A stretch of DNA of 64,000 bases from Vibrio ponticus (GCF_009938225.1 NZ_AP019657.1:2604001-2668000); one strand, 5' to 3'; positions 1 through 8,868 are shown, counted from the first letter of the stretch. A program made the numbers and translations. Notes: generated by a model from the sequence alone, not told the origin.

Positions 1-85
1 GCAAAACTCTAACCTTAGTCTAAGACCTTAATTTGGTTATCTTTTAAGCTGTTCTTTCCTATTGAATTGGAAGGTCTGCTCGCCT

Positions 86-1489
86 ATGAAAAAAATTCAT
101 TCCGGCACCATAATTAGGCTACTCATCTGCTTTGGGCTTCCGCTCGCAGTACTATTTATGCCGATTGATTCCATCCCAATCGACGACTTAACTCTTATTC
201 AACATCGACTTCTGGCTATTTTCCTTCTCGCCGCCCTGCTTTGGGTATTAGAGCCCGTTCCGGTTTTTGCCACTTCAATTCTGATCATTGCCTTAGAGCT
301 GATCATGATTTCCGATAAAGGCTTGCACCTGTTTCGCAATCCACCAGCTGGGCATGATTTAGGCGAATTGATCGCTTACACCGATATATTTAGTGCCTTC
401 TCCTCACCGATCATAATCCTATTTATGGGCGGCTTTGCCTTGGCGATCTCCGCTTCTAAATATGAACTGGATAACAACCTCGCGCGAGTATTACTTAAAC
501 CCTTTGGTACCCAGCCCAAATACATCATGTTGGGGTTAATGCTGATTACCGCGGTGTTCTCGATGTTTATGTCTAATACCGCGACCACTGTGATGATGCT
601 GGCATTGCTCGGACCGATTGTGGCTTCTGCGCCCAAAGGGGATTTAGGTATTAAAGCCTTGGTGTTATGTATTCCCATTGCAGCCAATACCGGGGGTATT
701 GCCACTCCTATTGGTACACCACCAAACGCCATTGCCTTGCAATATTTAACCGGTGAAAACAGCATCGACTTTCTTTCTTGGATGATGATGGGCTTACCCT
801 TTGTGGTGGTGCAATTGACGATTGCGTGGTTCTTATTGCAGAAACTGTTCCCTTCATCGCAAGAGAAAATGGTGCTCAAACTTAATGGTAAGTTTCAAAA
901 AAATTGGCGAGCGATAGTGGTATACGCGACCTTCGCGATCACCATTTTGATGTGGATGACCACTAAGTTACACGGCATGAATACCTATGTGGTTTCGATT
1001 ATCCCTCTCGCCGTCTTTACCTTAACTGGCATTATGGGCAAAGAGGAGCTTAAGCTGATCAACTGGGATGTGCTGTGGTTGGTGGCCGGTGGTATTGCGA
1101 TTGGTATTGCATTGGATAAGACTGGGCTTGCTTCGGCTCTTGCTCATGCGATTGACTATGAGTCACTCTCGCCAACCGCGGTGATCATTACCATGTCGCT
1201 GGTATGTTGGTTAATGGCCAACTTTATGTCCAATACCGCAACCGCGAACTTGTTAATGCCGATAGCGGCAGCAATTGGTGTTTCAATGCAAACGCTGGAT
1301 ATGCAAAACCTGCTGGTTGTGGTCGCTTTCTCCGCTTCACTCGGGATGATTCTCCCAGTCTCAACACCGCCTAACTCACTGGCCTACTCAACCGGGCTAA
1401 TTGAGAGCAAAGATATGGCGAAAACGGGAGTCATTATTGGCGTGATCGGCTTATCAATTGTTTATATGGCGAACTGGATCCTCACCTAA
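86..1489 (+). CDS. SLC13/DASS-family sodium-dependent anion permease
   Basis: 467-aa polytopic inner-membrane protein of the divalent anion:sodium symporter family, which takes up di- or tricarboxylates, sulfate or phosphate with sodium. The family's two pseudo-symmetric SNT motifs are visible: MSNTATTVMM in the first half, followed by TPIGTPPNAIAL, and FMSNTATANLL in the second, followed by LPVSTPPNSLAYSTG. In characterised relatives these loops bind sodium and substrate. An in-frame TTG at 62 would add eight residues. I chose the ATG at 86 because a GGAAGG ribosome binding site lies about 11 bases upstream. The gene stands alone, and the sequence does not show which substrate it carries. 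Confidence 0.85.
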   Translation: MKKIHSGTIIRLLICFGLPLAVLFMPIDSIPIDDLTLIQHRLLAIFLLAALLWVLEPVPVFATSILIIALELIMISDKGLHLFRNPPAGHDLGELIAYTDIFSAFSSPIIILFMGGFALAISASKYELDNNLARVLLKPFGTQPKYIMLGLMLITAVFSMFMSNTATTVMMLALLGPIVASAPKGDLGIKALVLCIPIAANTGGIATPIGTPPNAIALQYLTGENSIDFLSWMMMGLPFVVVQLTIAWFLLQKLFPSSQEKMVLKLNGKFQKNWRAIVVYATFAITILMWMTTKLHGMNTYVVSIIPLAVFTLTGIMGKEELKLINWDVLWLVAGGIAIGIALDKTGLASALAHAIDYESLSPTAVIITMSLVCWLMANFMSNTATANLLMPIAAAIGVSMQTLDMQNLLVVVAFSASLGMILPVSTPPNSLAYSTGLIESKDMAKTGVIIGVIGLSIVYMANWILT

Positions 1490-1513
1490 TTCAATCTGAA
1501 CTGCATTTCCCCG

Positions 1514-1555
1514 ACAGTAAGCAAAGTGGTACGGCATTTGCCCTTTGCTTACTGT
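1514..1555. repeat. 13-bp perfect inverted repeat after the SLC13 gene
   Basis: ACAGTAAGCAAAG (1514-1526) is repeated in inverted form at 1543-1555. The 16-base loop can itself form a small GGCA/TGCC stem. No T-run follows on either strand, so it is not a textbook intrinsic terminator. It may still be a 3'-end stabiliser of the upstream message or an operator for the downstream EamA gene. Confidence 0.6.
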
Positions 1556-1648
1556 GCTAAATCAGGCATATTGTCCATTCTCTGCACACTACTGACGGTG
1601 TGCATCCCGCAATTTAGCGGACCACCTCAATCAAGGATGAAATCAAAC

Positions 1649-2536
1649 ATGGGCTATGAATGGCTCGCTCTGTTTGCGGCATTAATGTGGGCGTTTTCCA
1701 GTGTCCTTTCTGTTGTCCCCGCTAAGCACTTAGGCAGTTTTGCTTACAGTCGCTGGCGTATGGGCTGTGCCAGTACCATTTTAGCCACCATGGCGCTGAT
1801 TACTGGAGGTTGGTCAACCGTTACAATGCCCGCAATCAGTGCGATGATGCTCTCTGGGCTGATTGGTATTTTTATTGGCGATACCGCACTCTTTGCCTGC
1901 TTAAACCGCATGGGTCCAAGGCAGTCCGGTTTACTGTTTTCTTGCCACGCGTTGTTTTCCACTCTTCTCGGCTATTTTCTTTTCAGTGAAGCGATGACAT
2001 CGTTCGAACTTTTGGGCGCCACATTAGTGTTCTCCGGGGTAGTCTTAGCCATCTTTTTTGGTCGTCGTGGTCAAAGCCAAAATCAATTAGAAAACGTGCA
2101 AGGCAGAGTCTGGATTGGCGTATCGCTTGGGCTACTGGCTGCACTGTGCCAAGCGTTAGGCGGCATTATCGCCAAACCCATTATGCAGACCGAGATTGAT
2201 CCTGTGGCCGCTTCCGCGATGCGCATGATGACTGCGTTTACCGCCCATTCGATCTTATTATTCAGCGGTGCTCGAATTGCGAAAGCTAATCAAACGATCA
2301 ATATGCAAGTCTTTACTCTGACCGCTTTAAACGCGTTTGTTGCCATGGCTGTCGGCATGACGCTGATCCTATACGCGCTGCAAAAAGGCAACGTCGGTAT
2401 GGTGGCACTGCTTTCTTCCACTACACCGATCATGTTACTACCTATACTTTGGATTTATACCAAACAAGTTCCCAACCGCTACGCATGGCTTGGAGCGATA
2501 TTAGCGGTATCAGGCACGGCGATTTTGGTGCAATGA
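1649..2536 (+). CDS. EamA (DMT-superfamily) transporter
   Basis: 295-aa integral membrane protein with the ten-helix, two-repeat organisation of EamA/RhaT drug-metabolite transporters. The first repeat opens with GYEWLALFAALMWAFSSV. The second starts near VWIGVSLGLLAALCQALGG and ends in LGAILAVSGTAILV, the usual close of an EamA domain. Members export amino acids, metabolites or drugs, and the substrate here cannot be read from sequence. The reading frame is open from a GTG at 1526 and also has an ATG at 1637. I chose the ATG at 1649 because it begins directly at the first helix and has AAGGA about 11 bases upstream. It appears monocistronic. Confidence 0.82.
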   Translation: MGYEWLALFAALMWAFSSVLSVVPAKHLGSFAYSRWRMGCASTILATMALITGGWSTVTMPAISAMMLSGLIGIFIGDTALFACLNRMGPRQSGLLFSCHALFSTLLGYFLFSEAMTSFELLGATLVFSGVVLAIFFGRRGQSQNQLENVQGRVWIGVSLGLLAALCQALGGIIAKPIMQTEIDPVAASAMRMMTAFTAHSILLFSGARIAKANQTINMQVFTLTALNAFVAMAVGMTLILYALQKGNVGMVALLSSTTPIMLLPILWIYTKQVPNRYAWLGAILAVSGTAILVQ

Positions 2537-2805
2537 GTATTTTCTCGCGTACTAGCTATCAAAATGATTGGTTTTACCGAATTTACAATGCCTGAAAATC
2601 GGTGAGAATAAGAGCTATTATCAGTGTAAGATTTTGGCGAAATAGACAATACGCTGAAAGATTGCTACGCGAAATCGCGAACAATATTTGATCTTAGCCT
2701 ACAGTTTTGGTTAAAAAGTGTAGTAAAATTACGCTAGTTTTGTTTCAAGGTACTTGGGAAACTTCCCAACACCGACAGTTACTTAAATTTGACGAGGTTC
2801 AATCT

Positions 2806-4338
2806 ATGTCTGCTAAGAAGCCATTGGCTCTAGTTATTCTTGACGGTTACGGTCACCGTGAAGATACAGCAAATAACGCTATCGCAAACGCTAATACTCC
2901 AAACTTGGACAAGCTATTTGCTAACCACCCTAACACGCTAATCTCTGCGTCTGGTATGGATGTGGGTCTACCTGATGGTCAAATGGGTAACTCTGAAGTT
3001 GGTCACACCAACATCGGTGCTGGTCGTATTGTTTACCAAGATCTTACTCGTATCACTAAATCAATTGCTGATGGTGAATTCGTACAAACGCCTGCACTAG
3101 TTGAAGCCATTGACGCTGCAGTTAAAGCAGACAAAGCGGTTCACATCATGGGTCTAATGTCACCAGGTGGCGTTCACTCTCACGAAGATCACATCTATGC
3201 TGCAGTTGAAATGGCTGCTGAGCGTGGCGCTGAAAAGATCTACCTACACTGCTTCCTAGATGGTCGTGATACGCCACCACGCAGTGCTGAAGGCTCTCTA
3301 CAACGCTTCCAAGAGCTATTTGCTAAACTAGGCAAAGGTCGCGTGGCTTCACTAGTGGGTCGTTACTACGCTATGGACCGTGACAACAACTGGGATCGCG
3401 TTCAAGTCGCTTACGATCTGTTGACTCAAGCTAAAGCTGAATTCACTTTTGACACTGCTGTTGAAGGTCTAGAAGCGGCTTACGCTCGTGATGAAAATGA
3501 TGAGTTTGTGAAAGCAACCGCAATCAAAACCGCTGATCAAGAAGATGCAATCATGCAAGATGGCGATGCGGTTATCTTCATGAACTACCGTGCTGACCGT
3601 GCACGTCAAATTACTCGTACTTTCGTACCTGGTTTTGATGGCTTCGAGCGCGCTGTATTCCCAGCAATCAACTTTGTAATGCTAACTCAATACGCAGCCG
3701 ATATCCCGCTAGCTACCGCATTCCCACCAGCATCGCTAGAGAACACTTACGGTGAGTGGCTATCTAAGCAAGGTCAAACTCAGCTACGTATCTCTGAAAC
3801 AGAGAAGTACGCACACGTTACATTCTTCTTCAACGGTGGTGTTGAAAACGAATTTGCAGGCGAAGAGCGTCAACTAGTGGCATCGCCTAAAGTTGCAACT
3901 TACGATCTTCAACCAGAAATGAGCTCTCCAGAGCTTACTGAGAAGCTAATTGCTGCGATCAAGTCTGGTAAGTACGACACTATCATCTGTAACTACCCTA
4001 ACCCAGATATGGTTGGTCATACTGGTGTTTACGAAGCGGCTAAACAAGCTATCGAAGCGATCGATGAGTGTATTGGTCGTGTAGTAGAAGCAATCAACGA
4101 AGTTGATGGTCAAATGCTTATCACTGCTGACCACGGTAACGCAGAAATGATGGTTGATCCTGAAACTGGTGGTATCCACACAGCTCACACTAACCTACCA
4201 GTACCACTAGTATATGTAGGCAACAAATCGGTTGAGTTCGTTGAAGGCGGTAAACTGTCTGACCTAGCGCCAACCATGCTATCGCTAGCAGGTCTAGAAA
4301 TCCCAGCAGAAATGTCTGGTCAAGTTATCGTTAAATAA
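2806..4338 (+). CDS. gpmI: Phosphoglycerate mutase, 2,3-bisphosphoglycerate-independent
   Basis: 510-aa cytosolic glycolytic enzyme that interconverts 3- and 2-phosphoglycerate using a phosphoserine intermediate and manganese. It belongs to the alkaline-phosphatase superfamily. The metal site begins with LVILDGYG, the nucleophile serine is in [17 protein letters not shown], and the C-terminal metal motif is ITADHGNAE. Length is exactly typical of GpmI. The start at 2806 has GACGAGG upstream. A longer frame from 2707 adds a non-conserved N-terminus and was not used. Codon use is strongly biased to preferred codons, as in tpiA and the ribosomal protein genes here, which suggests high expression. 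A strong intrinsic terminator follows. Confidence 0.97.
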   Translation: MSAKKPLALVILDGYGHREDTANNAIANANTPNLDKLFANHPNTLISASGMDVGLPDGQMGNSEVGHTNIGAGRIVYQDLTRITKSIADGEFVQTPALVEAIDAAVKADKAVHIMGLMSPGGVHSHEDHIYAAVEMAAERGAEKIYLHCFLDGRDTPPRSAEGSLQRFQELFAKLGKGRVASLVGRYYAMDRDNNWDRVQVAYDLLTQAKAEFTFDTAVEGLEAAYARDENDEFVKATAIKTADQEDAIMQDGDAVIFMNYRADRARQITRTFVPGFDGFERAVFPAINFVMLTQYAADIPLATAFPPASLENTYGEWLSKQGQTQLRISETEKYAHVTFFFNGGVENEFAGEERQLVASPKVATYDLQPEMSSPELTEKLIAAIKSGKYDTIICNYPNPDMVGHTGVYEAAKQAIEAIDECIGRVVEAINEVDGQMLITADHGNAEMMVDPETGGIHTAHTNLPVPLVYVGNKSVEFVEGGKLSDLAPTMLSLAGLEIPAEMSGQVIVK

Positions 4339-4357
4339 GTTTAACGTCGCTGGATAA

Positions 4358-4385
4358 ACGCCCAAGCCTAGCTTGGGCGTTTTTG
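4358..4385 (+). terminator. Intrinsic terminator of gpmI
   Basis: Nine-base-pair stem CGCCCAAGC/GCTTGGGCG with a CTA loop (4359-4379), followed by a T-rich run from 4380. The stem core resembles the hairpin between rpoB and rpoC. Confidence 0.9.
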
Positions 4386-4517
4386 TATTGGCATTGCAAC
4401 AATGTGACTGTATCTCGATATGCCAGTTTCAACGCAAGATTTGACTTAGTGCTTTCGCCCGCGGTTTTTCTTTATGTATACTGGCAGCAATTCAACCCCT
4501 TAGGATAATTCGCGCTA

Positions 4518-5660
4518 ATGACGCTTCAAGCTACATCAGGTTTACGCCGAAAAATCACCACCTTACTGGCAATGTCTGCGTGTATTGGCACGCTCGCATC
4601 ACCGCTTGCCTATGGCGCATCACAAAGCGAGTTAACTGGGGTTAAAAGCGAGATCTCACGCCAAAAGCAAAATCTGACGTCACAACAAAAGCAACTCGAT
4701 AACTTACAGAAGTCGTTAAAGGATCAAGAACTCAGCATCAACAAACTTGAGCGAGAAATAAAACAAACCAAATCCTCGCTGACGCAGACCAACAACAATA
4801 TTGCCGCCCTTGATGGCAAAATTGGCACACTGAAAACGCAGAAAAAAGCCCAAAGCGAAAAGTTGATCCAATTACTGCAAACCTACTACGTGACGCAACG
4901 TGCTAAATCTTCCGCCAATATTCTCACCCAAGGCGTAGAAGAAGATCGTATGAGTCAGTATTTTCAGCATCTCGCCAAACAGCGTGCAGAAACCATTGAA
5001 GAGCTGGAAAAAACGGTGTCTGAACTCGAACAGAGTGAAGAGCAACTTCAATTAGAAAAACAGCAAATCACCCGATTGCTCGAACAGCAGACCACCAAGC
5101 GCAACCAACTGAGTAAAGCTCAATCTCAGCGTAAAGGTACGGTCGGGAAGATCAAAAAGAGTATCTCGAGTGATAAGGTCTATTTGTCTGAGCTACAACG
5201 CAATGAAGCGCGTCTAAAAGCCGAAATCGCCAAAGCCGCCAAACGTAATGCGGTTCCAATGGACGGTCTTGCTCGTCAAAAAGGTAAACTTCCTTGGCCA
5301 ATTCAAGGCAAGGTACTCAACAGCTATGGTTCGCGCCAAACTGGTCAGATCAACTGGAAAGGCATGGTGGTCAAAGCCAACTATGGACAGTCAGTCAAAG
5401 CGGTATATTCAGGTACGGTGGTGTTTGCTGACTACTTGCGCGGTTATGGTTTAGTGGTGTTGTTGGATCATGGTAAAGGCGACATGACTTTGTATGGCTT
5501 CAACCAAAGTTTACTGAAAAAAGAAGGCGATAAGGTGGTAGCCGGTGAGTCGATTGCTTTAGCTGGCGATACAGGTGGTCAAGCCCAGCCGTCACTCTAC
5601 TTCGAGATCCGCCGCAACAGCAAAACTCAAGATCCGATCGCTTGGCTAAAACGCCGTTAA
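4518..5660 (+). CDS. envC: Murein hydrolase activator EnvC
   Basis: 380-aa periplasmic protein that activates the septal amidases AmiA/AmiB during cell division under control of FtsEX. It has an N-terminal signal peptide (about residues 1-33, ending SPLAYGA), a long coiled coil rich in Q, K and E (about 35-255), and a C-terminal LytM/M23 domain (about 260-375). The LytM domain is degenerate as expected for EnvC: the canonical HxH zinc motif is replaced by SLYFEIR, so it should bind amidases rather than cut peptidoglycan. It lies 179 bp downstream of gpmI with a terminator between, and it has its own terminator. Confidence 0.93.
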   Translation: MTLQATSGLRRKITTLLAMSACIGTLASPLAYGASQSELTGVKSEISRQKQNLTSQQKQLDNLQKSLKDQELSINKLEREIKQTKSSLTQTNNNIAALDGKIGTLKTQKKAQSEKLIQLLQTYYVTQRAKSSANILTQGVEEDRMSQYFQHLAKQRAETIEELEKTVSELEQSEEQLQLEKQQITRLLEQQTTKRNQLSKAQSQRKGTVGKIKKSISSDKVYLSELQRNEARLKAEIAKAAKRNAVPMDGLARQKGKLPWPIQGKVLNSYGSRQTGQINWKGMVVKANYGQSVKAVYSGTVVFADYLRGYGLVVLLDHGKGDMTLYGFNQSLLKKEGDKVVAGESIALAGDTGGQAQPSLYFEIRRNSKTQDPIAWLKRR

Positions 5661-5670
5661 ACTCAATCAT

Positions 5671-5698
5671 TCGGGCGCTCATCGTAGCGCCCGAATTC
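5671..5698. terminator. Hairpin between envC and the DHH gene
   Basis: Nine-base-pair stem TCGGGCGCT/AGCGCCCGA (5671-5679 and 5686-5694) with a six-base loop, between two convergent genes. The following T-run is weak, so termination may be only moderate. It probably serves envC and perhaps both genes. Confidence 0.7.
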
Positions 5699-5714
5699 TA
5701 TCGATGCCATTAGC

Positions 5715-6671
5715 CTAACGATAATAGCTCGTCACCAGAGCAATCAATTCCTCCAGCTGTGATGTGGGGAGGTGATTAATGCCACCAGCCGCTTCTCTAC
5801 CACCACCAGTGCTAAATCGACCGCACAGTTCTCCCGCCCCTTGTTTGTCCTGCAAAGGTGCACGTAACGATACCGTCCAGCCTTGCTGGCTATTCTCGCT
5901 CAAAACAAGATGGGCTCGTTGTGGTGTCTGATTGGCTAGCCAGTTGCCATAAACACCACTAATACGCCGTGACGCGGCGTTATTTGGCAATATAAATACC
6001 GCCAAATTCTCATCTTGATAATAGGGCTCAAGAGATTGTGCCAGCGCCATATCTTGTTGGTAAGCATCACGCAAAATATGGTAAGGGGAATTAGGTGCAG
6101 CGATAACAGCAAAAGGATCATCGTAGGCTAAAAGCGCCTCAAACAACTTTGCGGGATGAAAATGCAAGTCCTCAACGCTCTCACCATAGCCGTTATAGTT
6201 TATCAAAGTGCCCAACTCTTTCAGTTGCTCAGTCTGCAACGCCGAGAGCTCTGCCGCGTGGGCGAGTTGCTGCGCACGATCTATCAGATTATCACCAAAA
6301 GCTGCGGCTATCGCCCAATGATGAAAACGCCCCTGTAAAAGCTGATCAATAATCAAAGCTGTACAAGTATTAGCATCAAGGTTGATGTGCGCGTCTAAAT
6401 TGGTCGCTTGAGGAATGTCACCACTTTGATGATGATCGGCATAGAAGACTGATACGCCACTGTCTAATGCGCGTAGTAAACCCTGCTGATTACGACTCAT
6501 TGAGATATCTAACACGGTCAAGGAGTCATTGTGATGCAGAGTAAGCCCATCGAGCAGTTGGATATCACGTTTGACGCCAGTAATGAGCTTAGCTTGCTTG
6601 GGCTCAGCTAAGCGAAGCTGCAACAGAGAGATGATGCCATCTGCATCACCATTAAAAACGTCATAGTGCAT
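5715..6671 (-). CDS. DHH-family phosphoesterase
   Basis: About 318 aa. This is a DHH/DHHA1 phosphoesterase, a manganese-dependent family that includes exopolyphosphatases, oligoribonucleases (NrnA) and cyclic-dinucleotide phosphodiesterases. Visible motifs in order are DVFNGDADGI (motif I), TVLDISMS (motif II), YADHHQSG (the DHH signature), an acidic motif around NLDANTC, and the DHHA1 nucleotide-binding signature STGGGREAAGGI near the C-terminus. Motif I has FNGDADG rather than the HxDxD spacing of NrnA, so the substrate should not be assumed. A TTG at 6683 would add four residues. The ATG at 6671 starts at the conserved domain. An 18-bp palindrome lies just upstream. Confidence 0.83.
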   Translation of the reverse strand: MHYDVFNGDADGIISLLQLRLAEPKQAKLITGVKRDIQLLDGLTLHHNDSLTVLDISMSRNQQGLLRALDSGVSVFYADHHQSGDIPQATNLDAHINLDANTCTALIIDQLLQGRFHHWAIAAAFGDNLIDRAQQLAHAAELSALQTEQLKELGTLINYNGYGESVEDLHFHPAKLFEALLAYDDPFAVIAAPNSPYHILRDAYQQDMALAQSLEPYYQDENLAVFILPNNAASRRISGVYGNWLANQTPQRAHLVLSENSQQGWTVSLRAPLQDKQGAGELCGRFSTGGGREAAGGINHLPTSQLEELIALVTSYYR

Positions 6672-6682
6672 AACAATACTCA

Positions 6683-6700
6683 AATCATAAGATTATGATT
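6683..6700. promoter_or_regulatory. Palindrome upstream of the DHH gene
   Basis: AATCATAA, GA, TTATGATT: a perfect 8-bp inverted repeat with a two-base centre, placed where an operator or the 5' untranslated region of the DHH gene would be. It shares the octamer ATCATAAG with sequence at 7464-7471 in front of the neighbouring TetR-family gene. Confidence 0.45.
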
Positions 6701-6780
6701 AATCTACCCTTTGCTATGCAATTAAACAAAGAGCGAAAGGTTATAAACCCTCCGCTTCAATTATATCTATCGCTCTTGTC

Positions 6781-7416
6781 TCAAGCGTGCATTGCTTTGA
6801 CGCCTTCTTCAAGCAATTGCAGTTGCTCGAGACCGGTTTGTGTCGCACGCGGTTTGACCACAGAGATCATCTGTAGCATGCCTTGATGAATGATCTCTTC
6901 GGTGATTTGTGTCTTAGGTGACATGGCTGATTGGTAACCCAACCAACTGGTCGCAATCAGGTGTAAAGTGCGAACCTGTGATTTCATTTCTGCCGGCGTT
7001 AGATCAAGTAAACCCAATGACACAAATTCAGCCATGATACTGACTAGGTTTGCTTGGAGCTTCTCCTGCACCGCAATGTAATCATCATGCAGATCTTCAT
7101 CACGTTGCAAAATCTCCGGCAGATTGGCGTAGAAAAAGCGATACTTCCACATCAAAGTAAAAATAGAGTTCAAGTAACGCTTGAGCATCACTAAGCTCTC
7201 TTGCTGCACCGAGATCGGTGTAAAACGCTCTAGCAACTCATTTGAGTAAAGGGCAAAAATTTCACGCACGATTTCCTGCTTATTGCGGAAGTGGTAGTAG
7301 AGGTTGCCCGGGCTAATATCGATATGCGCGGCGATATGATTGGTGGTGATATTTCTCTCACCATGCTCGTTAAAGAGATCCAGAGCCGCGAGGACAATTT
7401 TATCGCGCGTCTTCAT
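6781..7416 (-). CDS. TetR/AcrR-family transcriptional regulator
   Basis: 211 aa. The N-terminal helix-turn-helix is typical of TetR regulators: TRDKIVLAALDLFNEHGERNI, then TTNHIAAHIDISPGNLYYHF and the downstream NKQEIVREIF. The C-terminal ligand-binding half has no close match that I can name. It is transcribed toward the DHH gene, about 110 bp away, and downstream of hemE, which has its own terminator between them. A small palindrome in its upstream region suggests autoregulation. No efflux pump or degradation operon sits beside it, so the ligand cannot be guessed. Confidence 0.88.
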   Translation of the reverse strand: MKTRDKIVLAALDLFNEHGERNITTNHIAAHIDISPGNLYYHFRNKQEIVREIFALYSNELLERFTPISVQQESLVMLKRYLNSIFTLMWKYRFFYANLPEILQRDEDLHDDYIAVQEKLQANLVSIMAEFVSLGLLDLTPAEMKSQVRTLHLIATSWLGYQSAMSPKTQITEEIIHQGMLQMISVVKPRATQTGLEQLQLLEEGVKAMHA

Positions 7417-7452
7417 GATTAGCGTATTCCTTTCAATGAGTTCGATATTAGT

Positions 7453-7465
7453 ATAACTGAGTTAT
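7453..7465. promoter_or_regulatory. Candidate TetR-family autoregulatory operator
   Basis: Palindrome ATAACT-G-AGTTAT, 37 bp upstream of the TetR-family start codon, in the expected promoter region. Small palindromes here are the usual operator type for this family. The assignment is by position only. Confidence 0.45.
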
Positions 7466-7495
7466 CATAAGTATATATGCACAAGTGTACCTAAT

Positions 7496-7529
7496 AACAA
7501 AAAAGCGCCTGGTCTAATCAGGCGCTTTT
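7496..7529 (-). terminator. Intrinsic terminator of hemE
   Basis: Stem AAAAGCGCCT/AGGCGCTTTT (7501-7510 and 7520-7529) with a nine-base loop. On the minus strand it is followed by a T-run, 13 bases past the hemE stop codon. Confidence 0.88.
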
Positions 7530-7542
7530 ATTATCGGTTTGG

Positions 7543-8610
7543 TTACTTGTGGTACGGCTTAGATAGCTCGTGAACCGCTTCAACAAATACACCCGCATTT
7601 TCTGGCGGCACATCTAGATGAATACCATGACCTAGGTTAAACACGTGACCGGTACCTGCATCACCAAAACCTTCGAGGATTGATGCGACTTCTTCGCGAA
7701 TACGTTCAGGTGACGCGTATAGCATGGAGGGGTCCATGTTGCCTTGCAGTGCCACTTTATCGCCAATGCGTGCTTTTGCGTCAGCAATGTTGATTGTCCA
7801 GTCTAGACCGACAGCATCACAACCCGTTGCTGCGATCTGCTCAAGCCACATGCCGCCGTTCTTAGTGAATAGCGTTACTGGTACGCGACGACCTTCATTT
7901 TCACGGATCAGACCATCCACGATCTTGTGCATGTATTGCAGCGAGAACAGGTTGTAATCACGAGGAGTCAGAACGCCACCCCAAGTATCAAATACCATCA
8001 CTGATTGAGCACCCGCTTTGATCTGTGCGTTTAGGTATTCGATAACGCTGTCTGCTAGCTTATCAAGTAGTAGGTGCAGAGTTTGTGGCTCTGCGTACAT
8101 CATCTTTTTGATCTTAGTGAACGCTTTCGAGCTGCCGCCTTCAACCATGTAAGTCGCCAGCGTCCATGGGCTACCAGAGAAACCGATAAGTGGCACTTCA
8201 CCTTGCAGATCTTTGCGGATCTGACGCACTGCATTCATTACGTATTGCAGTTCACCTTCTGGATCAGGGATCCCGATCCTCTCTACATCCGCTTTACAAG
8301 TGATTGGGTTATCAAACACTGGACCTTCGCCTGTTTCGAAGCGTAGACCTAGACCCATCGCATCTGGGATGGTCAGAATATCAGAGAACAAAATAGCCGC
8401 ATCGAGTGGGAAACGACGCAATGGCTGTAGAGTCACTTCCGAAGCTAGCTCTGCGTTACGACACAGTGACATAAAATCACCCGCTTGGGCACGCGTCGCT
8501 TTGTATTCAGGTAGGTAACGACCTGCTTGGCGCATCATCCATACTGGGGTGTAATCTACTGGCTGTTTTAAAAGCGCGCGCAGATAACGATCATTCTTTA
8601 ATTCTGTCAT
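7543..8610 (-). CDS. hemE: Uroporphyrinogen decarboxylase
   Basis: 355-aa cytosolic enzyme of heme biosynthesis. It removes four carboxyl groups from uroporphyrinogen III to give coproporphyrinogen III without a cofactor. The two family signatures are visible: the substrate-binding loop [15 protein letters not shown] near residue 25, and [13 protein letters not shown], whose aspartate is the essential catalytic residue. Length matches the family. In E. coli the order rsd, nudC, hemE is the same, though here rsd is divergent. The upstream region holds a possible -10 (TAGAAT on the minus strand, 8649-8654) beside a small palindrome. Confidence 0.97.
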   Translation of the reverse strand: MTELKNDRYLRALLKQPVDYTPVWMMRQAGRYLPEYKATRAQAGDFMSLCRNAELASEVTLQPLRRFPLDAAILFSDILTIPDAMGLGLRFETGEGPVFDNPITCKADVERIGIPDPEGELQYVMNAVRQIRKDLQGEVPLIGFSGSPWTLATYMVEGGSSKAFTKIKKMMYAEPQTLHLLLDKLADSVIEYLNAQIKAGAQSVMVFDTWGGVLTPRDYNLFSLQYMHKIVDGLIRENEGRRVPVTLFTKNGGMWLEQIAATGCDAVGLDWTINIADAKARIGDKVALQGNMDPSMLYASPERIREEVASILEGFGDAGTGHVFNLGHGIHLDVPPENAGVFVEAVHELSKPYHK

Positions 8611-8648
8611 TATGCTTTTCCAATCTTGGGCCTTATTTTAACGCCCGT

Positions 8649-8662
8649 ATTCTAACACTGTT
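8649..8662 (-). promoter_or_regulatory. Possible hemE -10 with an adjoining AACACTGTT palindrome
   Basis: On the minus strand a TAGAAT (8649-8654) lies about 40 bp upstream of hemE. It abuts the palindrome AACA-C-TGTT (8654-8662). A second version, TTAACA-G-TGTTAA, lies at 8742-8754. I see no good -35, so the promoter call is tentative. Confidence 0.35.
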
Positions 8663-8742
8663 TTGCTCGCAAAAGCCGAGTGCTTTGCAACCTAGATCAA
8701 GTTATTAACTTTTTATTGATTGGTTAATTTGCACCCTACTCT

Positions 8743-8861
8743 TAACAGTGTTAAAAATTCTCTCGCTAGCGAAAACTACAATAATTAACTGAGTACCTAG
8801 TACTCAGCATCTCATAACGACATCTTACTTACCCCCTCCCTCTCGGAGGGTTTTTTTTTAT
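8743..8861 (+). ncRNA. Candidate small RNA between hemE and nudC
   Basis: A strong intrinsic terminator on the plus strand (CCCTCC/GGAGGG stem, then nine T's, 8835-8860) has no plus-strand gene in front of it. Both neighbours, hemE and nudC, are on the minus strand, and the hairpin lacks a T-run in their direction. Upstream in the same 120 bp are a perfect hairpin CTGAGTAC-CTA-GTACTCAG (8789-8807), the palindrome TCGCTAGCGA (8763-8772) and possible promoter elements (TTGATT at 8716, TACTCT at 8737, spacing 15). There is no ATG-initiated frame. The 5' end is a guess, and I cannot match it to a known sRNA. Confidence 0.5.
8833..8861 (+). terminator. Plus-strand intrinsic terminator with no annotated gene
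   Basis: GC-rich stem with a C-rich 5' arm and GGAGGG 3' arm, followed by an unbroken nine-T run. Its orientation is opposite to both flanking genes, so it most simply ends the small RNA proposed at 8743-8861. Confidence 0.82.
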
Positions 8862-8868
8862 CTAAATT

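Noticed and set aside
8789..8807. CTGAGTAC-CTA-GTACTCAG as a TrpR operator
   Set aside because: It has a CTAG core, but the odd centre and spacing differ from the trp operator as I know it, and there is no tryptophan gene nearby.
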